A stretch of DNA of 64,000 bases, from positions 310,001 through 374,000 of the forward strand of contig NZ_RSEC01000048.1 in the NCBI RefSeq assembly GCF_003937945.1, read 5' to 3'. Each line of letters starts with the position of its first letter. The stretch's first letter is position 1. Origin of the DNA: Amycolatopsis eburnea (GTDB lineage: Bacteria > Actinomycetota > Actinomycetes > Mycobacteriales > Pseudonocardiaceae). Under the pieces are notes generated by a model, which made no database searches, had not been told where the DNA came from, and saw only the letters and a list, made by a program, of their open reading frames with translations. Positions 1 to 9,461 of this stretch are shown in pieces. The position numbers were made by a program, and so were the translations under genes.

Positions 1-281
1 AAGGTGTGCTTGACCTTCTTCGCGCTGAGCCCGGCGGCCTGCACCTTCTGCAGCGCGGCGTCGTCGACGACGTTCACGACGGCCTTGCCGTTCTCCAGGT
101 AGATGCCACCGGAGGCGGCGCCCAGCGACTGCGCGACCTGCGTGGCGTTGCCGATGGCGTGGGCCTGCATCTCGGCGAAGGCCAGCGGGGACGCGGTGGC
201 GGCCGACGCGCACACGCCGCTGGTCAGCGCCGCTGCCGACAAGACGGCGAAGGTCTTGAGAGCGGTCTTCCGGGGAGTCAT
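1..281 (-). CDS. Secreted S1-family (streptogrisin-like) serine protease precursor, N-terminal part
   Basis: Only the first 93 codons are present; the gene continues beyond base 1. Translation from ATG at 281 (Shine-Dalgarno GGAGGAAG just upstream) gives a basic start, MTPRKTALKTFAVL, a hydrophobic stretch and alanine-rich signal-peptide region to about residue 32. It then reads LAFAEMQAHAIGNATQVAQSL and GIYLENGKAVVNVVDDAA, ending in LSAKKVKHT. The block around GKAVVNVVDD followed by VQAAGLSAKKVKH resembles the propeptide of streptogrisin/alpha-lytic-type proteases, which folds and inhibits the enzyme until cleaved. The catalytic domain lies outside the window, so protease identity is inferred from the pro-region alone. 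Confidence 0.6.
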   Translation of the reverse strand, partial: MTPRKTALKTFAVLSAAALTSGVCASAATASPLAFAEMQAHAIGNATQVAQSLGAASGGIYLENGKAVVNVVDDAALQKVQAAGLSAKKVKHT

Positions 282-361
282 CAACTTCCTCCAGGTTTGC
301 CGGTTCGAAGCCTGCGCCGGTCACTTTCGTTGCCGAGCAACCAACGCAACACCGACGAAGG

Positions 362-376
362 TTGGTTAATAACCAA
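362..376. promoter_or_regulatory. 15-bp inverted repeat upstream of the secreted protease
   Basis: TTGGTTA-A-TAACCAA is a perfect inverted repeat with 7-base arms and a single central base. It is AT-rich in a very GC-rich setting and lies about 80 bp upstream of the protease start at 281. The geometry suits a regulator operator or part of the promoter. No regulator gene adjoins it, so the cognate protein is unknown. The rest of 282-470 shows nothing else recognisable. Confidence 0.45.
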
Positions 377-470
377 TCGATCCGGACATACCTCTCGATC
401 TGGACCCGTACGGCCCAATGCCGCTCACGCTTTCGGCCCAGCGGACGGCGACGGCGGCCGCCGCTCGCGT

Positions 471-524
471 CCTGAATGAGTCATTCAGGTCTTCGGAGGT
501 CCTGAATGACTCATTCAAGACCTC
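471..524. repeat. Two tandem near-identical palindromes (CCTGAATGA-N-TCATTCAGG type)
   Basis: First copy 471-489: CCTGAATGA-G-TCATTCAGG, perfect 9-base arms. Second copy 496-524: a 29-base palindrome around base 510 with core TGAATGA-C-TCATTCA, flanked by GAGGTC/GACCTC and one mismatch. They sit just past the stop of the GNAT gene and before the protease promoter. They could act as a transcription terminator for the GNAT gene, or belong to a dispersed palindromic repeat family. A different short palindrome, GTGAAGG-N-CCTTCAC, occurs inside the helicase gene near 63667. Confidence 0.6.
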
Positions 525-539
525 GCGACACCCCGGCCC

Positions 540-836
540 TCAGCCCTTCGGCCACCGCACGTGGTCCTCGTACCCCGGGTTCTTCCGCAGGTACCCCGCG
601 ATGAACGGGCACACCGGCACGATCGTCCGCCCCGCCGCCACGACGTCGTCCAGCGCACCCGCCGCCAGCGCCTTCCCCAGCCCGCGCCCGGCGAACGCGT
701 CGTCGATCTCCGTGTGGGTGAACACCGTCAGCTCGCCCCGCCGCTCGTAGTAGGCCATCCCGGCCAGTTCGTCGCCCACCCACACCTCGTACCGGCTCTC
801 GTCCGGGTTGTCGGTCACTCGGGTTTCGTCGCTCAT
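540..836 (-). CDS. Small GNAT-fold N-acetyltransferase (Acetyltransf_CG/YjdJ type)
   Basis: A 98-residue protein starting at ATG 836 (GAGGAG seven bases upstream). A TTG one codon further out is not needed. The sequence has TVFTHTEIDDAFAGRGLGKALA, where the R/Q-x-x-G-x-G/A-like RGLGKAL loop is the acetyl-CoA pyrophosphate-binding motif. The ending, VPVCPFIAGYLRKNPGYED, is typical of the small stand-alone COG2388 family. Family members are minimal one-domain acetyltransferases with unknown substrates. It stands alone, followed by the palindromes at 471-524. Confidence 0.85.
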   Translation of the reverse strand: MSDETRVTDNPDESRYEVWVGDELAGMAYYERRGELTVFTHTEIDDAFAGRGLGKALAAGALDDVVAAGRTIVPVCPFIAGYLRKNPGYEDHVRWPKG

Positions 837-1003
837 CAAGTTCTCCTCGCTCGGGGTACGTCCCCCATCGTGCGATGTCCGGCCGGCGGGCGCCGACCGG
901 GTCGTGACGGCCGCTGGGCCGGCCGGGGGACGCGCCCGGCACGTTCGTGTGCAACCCGGCCGCGGGCCTTGGCGGGCACCGGCGTTTTTGGTTGCCTCAC
1001 AGG

Positions 1004-3043
<2,040 letters not shown>

Positions 3044-3044
3044 G

Positions 3045-3203
3045 GTGCCCTCGGCCAGGCAGGTCCGGGTCGCCGAGCTGCTGCACGAGATCGGCATGCA
3101 CCGCGAAGCCGAGCAAGCGCTGCGCACCGATCTCCGGGCGCGGTGGCGCCGGACGCGACGACGCCTCCGCCTGCGGTGGTCCCGGCGCCGGGTCTTGCGC
3201 TAG
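3045..3203 (+). CDS. Possible small basic ORF downstream of geosmin synthase
   Basis: GTG at 3045 begins one base after the geosmin synthase stop and opens a 52-codon frame ending in TAG at 3201. The peptide starts MPSARQVRVAELLHEIGMHREA, which could form an amphipathic helix, and ends in an arginine-rich stretch (RARWRRTRRRLRLRW). I do not recognise it. The close spacing favours translation by coupling, but arginine-rich frames arise easily in GC-rich DNA, so it may be chance. Confidence 0.25.
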   Translation: MPSARQVRVAELLHEIGMHREAEQALRTDLRARWRRTRRRLRLRWSRRRVLR

Positions 3204-3273
3204 CGGAGCCGGGCAGGGTTGCCCGCGCCACTCCGCCGGGCGTCCGCGCGGCGCGAAGGCGATACTCGACAGC

Positions 3274-4065
3274 GTGAGCGGCTTCAACCTGCGATTCCTC
3301 GGCCATTCGACCGTCCGGCTCGAACTCGGTGGCCGGGTCGTGCTGACCGACCCCGTGCTCACCGCCCGCGTCGGCGGGCTCACCCGCGTCGTCCCGCCGC
3401 CCCCGCGCGAGACCTACGCCGACGCCGACCTCGTGCTGCTCTCCCACCTGCACGGCGACCACCTGCACCTGCCCTCCCTCAAGCTGCTCGGGCGGGGCGC
3501 CCGGATCGTCGTCCCGCGCGGAGCCGGGTCCTGGCTCGCCAAGAAGGGCTTCACGCGCGTCGAAGAGATCGCGCCCGGCGAGACCCTCACCGAGGGCGAG
3601 CTGACCGTCACCGCGACCGAAGCCGTCCACTCCGGGCACCGGTGGGGGCCGCGGCTCACCCACGGCCCGCAGAGCCCCGCCGTCGGGCACCTGATCAAGA
3701 CCGCGGAGACGACGGTCTACAACGCCGGCGACACCGACCTCTTCGCCGGGATGGCGGACTTCGGCCCGGTCGACGTCGCCCTGCTGCCCGTCTGGGGCTG
3801 GGGCCCGAACCTCGGGCCGGGCCACCTGGACCCGGCCCGCGCCGCGAAGGCCGCCGAACGCGTCCGGGCCCGCGCCGCGGTGCCCGTGCACTGGGGCACC
3901 CTCGCCGTGCCGGGGCTGCGGCGGACCGCCCGGATGCGCCGGCTGCTCGCCGACCCGCCGCGAGTGTTCGCGGCCGAAGTGCGCAAGCACGGCATCGCCA
4001 CCGACGTCCTGTTCACCGAGCCCGGCGCCGAAGTCGCGCTCCCGGCCCGTGAGGACCGCGCGTGA
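3274..4065 (+). CDS. Metallo-beta-lactamase-fold hydrolase (UlaG/NAPE-PLD-like)
   Basis: 263 aa from GTG 3274. The frame is open far upstream, but family homology starts at FNLRFLGHSTVRLEL. Zinc-ligand motif SHLHGDHLH (H58, H60, D62, H63); further candidate ligands are H119 in AVHSGHRWGP, D153 in AGDTD and H206 in PVHWGT. This layout matches single-domain beta-lactamase_2 proteins that hydrolyse phosphoesters or lactones; the substrate cannot be told. It is the first gene of a tightly coupled set through 7916: its stop overlaps the start of the DedA gene by 4 bases. Neighbours suggest envelope or lipid-phosphate metabolism (inference). Confidence 0.85.
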   Translation: MSGFNLRFLGHSTVRLELGGRVVLTDPVLTARVGGLTRVVPPPPRETYADADLVLLSHLHGDHLHLPSLKLLGRGARIVVPRGAGSWLAKKGFTRVEEIAPGETLTEGELTVTATEAVHSGHRWGPRLTHGPQSPAVGHLIKTAETTVYNAGDTDLFAGMADFGPVDVALLPVWGWGPNLGPGHLDPARAAKAAERVRARAAVPVHWGTLAVPGLRRTARMRRLLADPPRVFAAEVRKHGIATDVLFTEPGAEVALPAREDRA

Positions 4066-4643
4066 ACTGGACCGACCCGGCCGCCATCGGCTACCCGGCG
4101 GTGTTCGGCGGCGTCCTGCTCGGCTCGATCATCCCGATCGTGCCCACCGGGGCCGTGGTCGGCGCCGCGGCCGCCGTCGCCACCACGACCGACCACCTCT
4201 CGCTCCCGCTGGTGATCCTCCTGTCCGTGCTCGGCGCGTACCTCGGCGACGTCGTGACGTTCGGGATCCCGCGCCTGGGCAGCGAAGCCGCGTTCCGCTG
4301 GATCAGCCGCCGCCAGCCCGCCGAACGGCTCGAGAGGGCCCGCGACCAGTTCACCCGCCGCGGCTGGCAGCTCGTCGTGATCGGCAGGCTCGTCCCGGCC
4401 GGCCGGATCCCGGTGCTGCTCGCGGCGGCCGCGCTGAGCTACCCGTGGCGGCGCCTGCTGCCCGCCGCGCTCGTCGCGTGCGTGCTCTGGGCGACCGCGT
4501 ACGCCTTGCTCGGCATCCTCTCCGGGGGCATCTTCGACTCACCCCTCATCGCGACGCTGCTCGCCACGGTGCTGGTCCTGCTGGTCACCGTGGCCCTGAA
4601 CCTGATCGCCCGGTGGCGGCGCAAGACCAAGGAGCGAGTGTGA
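4062..4643 (+). CDS. DedA/SNARE-associated family membrane protein
   Basis: 193 aa from GTG 4062, overlapping the previous stop. It contains the DedA signature: a re-entrant hydrophobic start with PIVPTGAVVGAAAA, a central LGAYLGDVVTFGIPR with the conserved glycine/aspartate, and an RLVPAGRIPVLLAAAALSY segment with the conserved arginine-proline pattern. These precede C-terminal membrane helices at about 130-185 and a basic tail WRRKTKERV. Known DedA proteins are inner-membrane lipid-carrier transporters or flippases. Here it lies between a hydrolase and a membrane phosphodiesterase and overlaps the next gene by 4 bases. Confidence 0.88.
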   Translation: MNWTDPAAIGYPAVFGGVLLGSIIPIVPTGAVVGAAAAVATTTDHLSLPLVILLSVLGAYLGDVVTFGIPRLGSEAAFRWISRRQPAERLERARDQFTRRGWQLVVIGRLVPAGRIPVLLAAAALSYPWRRLLPAALVACVLWATAYALLGILSGGIFDSPLIATLLATVLVLLVTVALNLIARWRRKTKERV

Positions 4644-6745
4644 CGACGACCGCGCCCAAGGGCAGGCTGCTGCGCGGCGGCCGCGCCGTCGCCCGGATCC
4701 TGCTGGTCTGGGCCGCGGTGACCGGCGCGCTGCGCCTGCTCGACGTCCTCCTGCCGGGCTTCCGGATGACGCACTGGTGGCAGCCGACGGTGTGCGCGCT
4801 GCTGCTCGGCCTGCTCGCCGGCGTGGTCTGGCCGCTCGTGATGCGGATCGCCTACCCGCTGGCCTTCTTCACCTTCGGGCTCTTCGGGTTCCTGCTGCTC
4901 GGCGCGGGCACGCTGGCGGTGTTCCGCACGGTGCCCGGCGTCGAGGTGGCCGACTTCCGCAGCGCCGTGCTCGTCACCCTCGGCATGGCCGCCGTCGGCG
5001 CGCTCATCTCCAGCCTGCTCGCGATCGACGAGGACGAGATCTTCTTCCGCCGCGCCGCCCGGCGCCGCCGTCGCCACACCCCCGCCGTCGCCGCCGACCA
5101 GCCGCCGGGCGTGGTCTTCCTGCAGATCGACGGCCTCGGCTTCGACACCGTCCGCCGCGCCATCCGCGACGGCGACATGCCGACGTTCGCCGCGTGGCTC
5201 GCCGAGGACAGCCATGCGCTGGCGCAGTGGCACACCGACTGGAGCTCGCAGACCGGCGCGAGCGTCTGCGGCATCCTGCACGGCTCCAACCACGACATCC
5301 TCGGCTTCCGCTGGTACGAAAAGGACCGCGACCACGTGATGGCGTGCGCGCACCCGACCGACGCGGCCGAGATCGAGCGGCGGCATTCCGACGGCCGCGG
5401 CCTGCTCTCCGGCGACGGCGCGAGCCGCGGCAACCTCTTCTCCGGCGACGCGGACCACGTCAGCCTCACCATGAGCTCGATCCCGGTGCTGGTGCCGAAG
5501 AAGCTGCTGCGCCGCCGGCGCGACCGGCTCGGCGCGGGTTACTACGCGTACTTCGCGAACCCGGTCAACGCGTTGCGCACGTTCGCCGTCGCGCTGACCG
5601 ACGTCTTCCGCGAGATCAACGCGGCGGTGCGCCAGCGCCGCGCCGGGGTCGTGCCGCGGGTCCCGCGCGGCGGCTGGTACCCCCTCGCCCGCCCGGGCAC
5701 GACGGTGATCGCGCGCGACGTCGTCGTCTCGGCGATCCTCGGCGACATGCTCGCCGGGCGCCCGGTGGTGTACGCGGACTTCCTCGGCTACGACGAGGTC
5801 GCGCACCACTCCGGCATCGAGCGCTTCGACACGCTTTCGGTGCTGCGCTCGATCGACCAGCAGATCGCGCGGCTGCACCGGGCTTCGCGGCTCGCCCCGC
5901 GCCGCTACCACGTCGTGGCGCTGTCGGACCACGGCCAGACGCAGGGCCAGGCGTTCTCGCAGCGGTTCGGCGAGACGATCGAGGCGTACGTCGGCCGGCT
6001 GTGCGGCGGTTCGCCGTCCGCGCTGGCCGGCAAACGGCGCCAGGCCGAGAGCTGGCAGATCAACGCCGCGCTGGCGGAGGCGACGAAGAGCGGCGGACTG
6101 ATAGCGCGCCGGCTGCGTGCCCGCGTGGAGGACGCGGAATGCGCCGAAAACCGCCCGCGCACGACCTCGGGCTCCCCCGGCGCGGTCACCCGGGTCGCGC
6201 CGGGCGTGGTCGCGGTCGTGTCCGGGCACATCGCGATGGTGTCGTTCACCGAGCACGAAGGCCGCGTCGAGCTGGAGACGATCGAGCGCGAGTTCCCCGA
6301 CCTGCTGCCGTCGCTGGTGGACCACCCCGGCGTCGGGTTCCTGCTGGTCCGCAGCCGCGAGTTCGGCCCGGTGGTGCTCGGCCGCGACGGCCTGCACCGG
6401 CTCGCTTCCGGTGTCGTCATCGGCGAGGACCCGCTGCTCCCGTACGGCCCGCACGCGGCGGACCTGATCCGCCGCGTCGACACGTTCCCGCACTGCGCGG
6501 ACGTGATGATCAACAGCCGCTACGACCCGGATTCGGACCAGGCGTCGCCGTTCGAGACGCACGTGGGTTCGCACGGTGGCCTGGGTGGGCCGCAGCAGCG
6601 CGGCTTCGTCGTGCACCCGCGAGAGTTCGGTTTTCCCGGTGAGGTCGTCGGGGCCGAGGCCCTGCACCGGGTGTTCCGCGGCTGGCTCACGGACCTGGGC
6701 CACCCCGCACCGGTTTCCCCCGCTGTTTCGGAGGTCGTTTCGTGA
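4640..6745 (+). CDS. Membrane-anchored alkaline-phosphatase-superfamily phosphodiesterase with N-terminal phage-holin-like domain
   Basis: 701 aa from GTG 4640, overlapping the DedA stop. Residues ~15-130 hold four hydrophobic segments (VARILLVWAAVTGALRLLDVL, VCALLLGLLAGVVWPLV, LAFFTFGLFGFLLLG and the stretch around 107-128), resembling a phage holin IV/YvlD-type module. Then comes a type I phosphodiesterase/nucleotide pyrophosphatase domain: metal-site D164 in VVFLQIDGLG, nucleophile loop SSQTGASVCGILHG (T205/S208 region), YADFLGYDEVAHHSG with further metal ligands, and ALSDHGQTQG. So a soluble, probably extracytoplasmic hydrolase is tied to the membrane. Substrate unknown; nucleotide or lipid phosphodiesters are the family norm. 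Translationally coupled to its neighbours. Confidence 0.85.
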   Translation: MTTTAPKGRLLRGGRAVARILLVWAAVTGALRLLDVLLPGFRMTHWWQPTVCALLLGLLAGVVWPLVMRIAYPLAFFTFGLFGFLLLGAGTLAVFRTVPGVEVADFRSAVLVTLGMAAVGALISSLLAIDEDEIFFRRAARRRRRHTPAVAADQPPGVVFLQIDGLGFDTVRRAIRDGDMPTFAAWLAEDSHALAQWHTDWSSQTGASVCGILHGSNHDILGFRWYEKDRDHVMACAHPTDAAEIERRHSDGRGLLSGDGASRGNLFSGDADHVSLTMSSIPVLVPKKLLRRRRDRLGAGYYAYFANPVNALRTFAVALTDVFREINAAVRQRRAGVVPRVPRGGWYPLARPGTTVIARDVVVSAILGDMLAGRPVVYADFLGYDEVAHHSGIERFDTLSVLRSIDQQIARLHRASRLAPRRYHVVALSDHGQTQGQAFSQRFGETIEAYVGRLCGGSPSALAGKRRQAESWQINAALAEATKSGGLIARRLRARVEDAECAENRPRTTSGSPGAVTRVAPGVVAVVSGHIAMVSFTEHEGRVELETIEREFPDLLPSLVDHPGVGFLLVRSREFGPVVLGRDGLHRLASGVVIGEDPLLPYGPHAADLIRRVDTFPHCADVMINSRYDPDSDQASPFETHVGSHGGLGGPQQRGFVVHPREFGFPGEVVGAEALHRVFRGWLTDLGHPAPVSPAVSEVVS

Positions 6746-6972
6746 GTCTGACGGTGTACGGCGCTTCCTGGTGCCCGGACGTCAAGCGCAGCCGCGCCCT
6801 GCTCGACGGGCACGGCGTCGAGTATTCCTATGTGGACGTCGAGACCGACCCGGCCGCGGAAGCCCGGGTCCGCGAACTGCAGGACGGCGCCCGCCGGATC
6901 CCCACGATCGTCTGGGACGACGGAACTTTCCTGGTCGAGCCGTCCGACGACGAACTGAGCGCCCGCCTGTGA
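6742..6972 (+). CDS. Mycoredoxin-like glutaredoxin with a single active-site cysteine
   Basis: 76 aa, GTG start overlapping the previous stop by 4 bases. Thioredoxin fold: TVYGASWCPDVKRSRALLDGHGVEYSYVDVE, cis-proline motif RRIPTIV, and FLVEPSDDELSARL at the end. The redox motif is C-P-D-V instead of C-x-x-C, so only the first cysteine remains (monothiol). Mycoredoxins of actinobacteria reduce mycothiol mixed disulfides, a step for which one cysteine is enough. Its place inside an envelope-type operon hints at protection of one of the operon enzymes (inference). Confidence 0.85.
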   Translation: MSLTVYGASWCPDVKRSRALLDGHGVEYSYVDVETDPAAEARVRELQDGARRIPTIVWDDGTFLVEPSDDELSARL

Positions 6973-7916
6973 AGCTGCTGCGCGACCTGCCGCTGGGCAC
7001 CCGGGTCGTGGTCCGCTACCGCATCGAGGGCGGCTTCACCGACGCACTCGGCGACCTGGTGGCCCGCGACGAATCGACGTGCACGGTCGACACCCGCCGA
7101 GGCCCGGTCGTGGTGCCGTTCGCCGCGGTCACCCTGGCCAAACCCGTTCCCCCGCCCCCGGTTCGCCACTCGCGTTTCGAGACCCTGGTAGCCGAAGCCG
7201 ACGCGGCCCCCATCGACGGCTGGGACTTCTCCTGGCTCGACGGCCGAGCCACCGAAGCCCGCCCGTCCTGGGGCTACCAGCGCCTGCTGGGCGAGCGCTT
7301 GGCACGCGTCGACTCGGCCCTGGACCTGGAAACCGGCGGCGGCGAAGTCCTCGACGGCTGCCCCACGCTGCCGCCCCTGATGGTGGCGACGGAGTCCTGG
7401 CCCCCGAACATTCTTCGCGCGTCGGCCCGCCTCCGTCCGCGTGGCGTCGCCGTGGTGTCCACATCGGACCTCCCGTTCGCCGACGACGTGTTCGACCTGG
7501 TCTCCAGCCGCCACCCGGTGACGACCCCGTGGCCGGAGATCGCCCGCGTCCTACGCCCCGGCGGCACGTTCTTTTCGCAACAAGTCGGCCCGGCGAGCGT
7601 GTTCGAGCTGGTGGAGTTCTTCCTTGGCCCGCAACCACTTTCAACCCGCGAAAGCCGCTCCCCATCCCACGCGGTCGCCGCTGCGTCGGCGGCGGCCTTG
7701 GAGGTGGTCGACCTGCGTTCGGAGTCGCTGCGCACGGAGTTCTTCGACATCGGCGCGGTGGTTTACTTCCTGCGCAAGGTGATTTGGATGGTGCCGGGCT
7801 TCACGGTGGAGCAGTACCTCCCGAAGCTGCGTGAACTGCACGAGCTGATCGAGCGCGACGGTCCGTTCGTCGCCTACACGACGAGGTTCTTGATCGAAGC
7901 CCACCTGATCGAGTGA
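6969..7916 (+). CDS. SAM-dependent methyltransferase with N-terminal SH3-like (Rv0428c-type) domain
   Basis: 315 aa from GTG 6969, overlapping the mycoredoxin stop. Residues ~8-62 (LGTRVVVRYRIEGGFTDALG ... GPVVVPFAAVTLAKPVP) look like the small SH3-like domain found at the N-terminus of Rv0428c-type acetyltransferases. From about residue 70 the protein is a class I methyltransferase: GWDFSWLDGRATEARPSWGY, motif I ALDLETGGGEVL, DLPFADDVFDLVSSRHPV, and EIARVLRPGGTFFSQQVG. A methyltransferase in place of the acetyltransferase is the odd point. Last gene of the five-gene coupled run. Substrate unknown. Confidence 0.8.
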   Translation: MKLLRDLPLGTRVVVRYRIEGGFTDALGDLVARDESTCTVDTRRGPVVVPFAAVTLAKPVPPPPVRHSRFETLVAEADAAPIDGWDFSWLDGRATEARPSWGYQRLLGERLARVDSALDLETGGGEVLDGCPTLPPLMVATESWPPNILRASARLRPRGVAVVSTSDLPFADDVFDLVSSRHPVTTPWPEIARVLRPGGTFFSQQVGPASVFELVEFFLGPQPLSTRESRSPSHAVAAASAAALEVVDLRSESLRTEFFDIGAVVYFLRKVIWMVPGFTVEQYLPKLRELHELIERDGPFVAYTTRFLIEAHLIE

Positions 7917-7917
7917 T

Positions 7918-7929
7918 GAACAGGTGTTC
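7918..7929. promoter_or_regulatory. LexA (SOS) box upstream of the DUF222/HNH gene
   Basis: GAAC-AGGT-GTTC is an exact core match to the actinobacterial/mycobacterial SOS box (GAAC-N4-GTTC). It starts 2 bases after the methyltransferase stop. TAGTCT at 7939-7944 fits a -10 element whose start point would fall at about 7951, the GTG start codon. The LexA site would then cover the -35 region of a leaderless promoter. The second DUF222 gene has the same arrangement at 38675. Confidence 0.75.
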
Positions 7930-7950
7930 GTGCGCCGGTAGTCTTGGTGT

Positions 7951-9156
7951 GTGGACAGAGAAGCGGTGTGGCAAGCGGATGCGGCGGCGTTGGCCGACCG
8001 TGTTGTTTCGCTGCTCACTGTGGTGCGGTCTGCTGAGGCGGAAATCGGTGCGTTGCTGGTGGAAATCGAATCCCGCGGCGTGATGGAACTCTTCGGATAC
8101 CGCACCACTGCACGCCTTTACGAGCACCTCGCGGACGTTCCGCATGCCGCCGCCAGACGCACCGTCGCTCGTGCCCAAGCCCTCTACTCCTCCGACGCCA
8201 CCCCCGCCCTCGCCCCGGCCACCGGTGCCGCCGCCGTGACCGGCTCGTTGAGCACTCCGATGATCGACACCATCATCGACGCCGTCTCCCGCATCCCCGC
8301 CACCCACCGCGACACCGCCGAAGCCGACCTCCTCACCTTCGCCACCGACGCCGGTCATAAACAAGTCGCCGCCCTGGGCGCGCGGATCCTGGCCCACCTC
8401 GACCCCGACGGCCCCGCCCCCGACGACACTGAACCCGCTACCCCGACCCGGGAACTGTCGCTGCGCCGCAAACGCACCGGAACCTGGGAACTCACCGGCC
8501 GCTTCGACGACGAAACCGGCACCCGCGCCAGCGCCCTGCTCGACGCGTTGGCCGAACGTCGCGGTGCCGACGACCTCCGCTCCCCGCAGGAACGCTACGG
8601 CGACGCCTTCTCCGACGCGGTCGACCTGGCGTTGAATTCCCCAGAGTTACCGACGCAGGCTGGGGAACGCGCCCACGTCATGGTCGCGGTCTCCCTCACC
8701 GACCTGCAATCCGGCCTCGGCACGGCCACCCTGGGCGACACCGGCCTCATCACGGCCGCCGAAGCTCGCCTTCATGCCTGTGACTGCAAGTTGATCCCCG
8801 CTGTCCTCGGCTCCGCCAGCGAACCCCTCGACCTGGGCCGCGCCCGCCGCCTGATCAGCCCCGGCCTACGCCGCGCCCTGTTCCTGCGCGACCGCGGCTG
8901 CGCCTTCCCCGGCTGCCACCGCCCACCCCGCCACTGCCAAGGCCACCACATCCGCCACTGGGCCGACGGCGGCCCGACCGAGCTGGCGAACCTGGTCCTG
9001 CTGTGCGGCCACCACCACCGGCTGTTGCACCGCTCCGGCTGGCAAGTCCGCATCGCCACCGACGGCCACCCGGAGTTCCTGCCACCACGGTTCCTGGACA
9101 AACGCCGAAAACCCAGGCGCAACAACATCCACCAACCCCTGCCCTTCGCAGCCTGA
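7951..9156 (+). CDS. DUF222 / HNH endonuclease (13E12 repeat family)
   Basis: 401 aa from GTG 7951; no Shine-Dalgarno is visible, consistent with a leaderless transcript. N-terminal DUF222 region (residues 1-~250) includes LVEIESRGVMELFGYRTTARLYEHL and SLRRKRTGTWELTGRFDDETG. The C-terminal HNH nuclease is complete: RDRGCAFPGCHRPPRHCQ, then GHHIRHWADGGPTELANLVLL and CGHHHRLLHR, giving the paired cysteines and histidines of the zinc/metal site. Family members are multicopy in actinobacterial genomes and some are DNA-damage inducible. A LexA box lies 22 bp upstream. Relatives are often 450-500 aa, so this one is compact. Followed by a hairpin shared with the second copy. Confidence 0.92.
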   Translation: MDREAVWQADAAALADRVVSLLTVVRSAEAEIGALLVEIESRGVMELFGYRTTARLYEHLADVPHAAARRTVARAQALYSSDATPALAPATGAAAVTGSLSTPMIDTIIDAVSRIPATHRDTAEADLLTFATDAGHKQVAALGARILAHLDPDGPAPDDTEPATPTRELSLRRKRTGTWELTGRFDDETGTRASALLDALAERRGADDLRSPQERYGDAFSDAVDLALNSPELPTQAGERAHVMVAVSLTDLQSGLGTATLGDTGLITAAEARLHACDCKLIPAVLGSASEPLDLGRARRLISPGLRRALFLRDRGCAFPGCHRPPRHCQGHHIRHWADGGPTELANLVLLCGHHHRLLHRSGWQVRIATDGHPEFLPPRFLDKRRKPRRNNIHQPLPFAA

Positions 9157-9166
9157 ACACGGGACA

Positions 9167-9191
9167 GGCCCGCAGCCACCGGCTACGGGCC
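9167..9191 (+). terminator. Hairpin after the DUF222/HNH gene
   Basis: GGCCCGCAGCC-ACC-GGCTACGGGCC: 11-base arms with one mismatch, 10 bp past the stop, no U-tract. The bases around it (GGGAnAGGCCCGCAGCCACC ... GGGCCCACACCCACGC) recur almost unchanged after the truncated DUF222 gene at 39851-39895, so it is part of a conserved gene-flank unit. Confidence 0.6.
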
Positions 9192-9460
9192 CACACCCAC
9201 GCACCCAATCCGCCCGCCCACGCTCACCTCAGCTGACCCTGCGCCCAATCGCCCGCCCACGCTCCTGCAGCCTCCAGTCCTGACTCCGCGTGACCTTCCG
9301 TCATCTGCCGCCTCAGCTGGCCCCCGCGCACAATCGCCCGCCACGCTCCAGCCCTGGGCTCTGCGCGACCCTCCGTCATCTACCGCCGGATTTCCCGCGC
9401 CGCCTCAGTGGGCGCCCGCGCCCAGTCACTCCGCAGCCCTGTCCCTGCGTGACGATGCCG
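9192..9460. repeat. Degenerate direct repeats, non-coding
   Basis: The motif (C)CCAATC-GCCCGCCCACGCTC recurs at about 9205, 9245 and, decayed, 9329 (CACAATCGCCCGCCACGCTC). CCTTCCGTCATCTGCCGCC near 9294 recurs as CCCTCCGTCATCTACCGCC near 9371. I see no coding capacity here. It looks like decaying duplicated intergenic DNA between the DUF222 gene and the transposase remnant. Confidence 0.45.
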
Positions 9461-9461
9461 A

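Noticed and set aside
3204..3273. Upstream extension of the MBL-fold gene (frame open back to 808)
   Set aside because: The upstream frame overlaps geosmin synthase in another frame and is arginine-rich; homology begins at GTG 3274.
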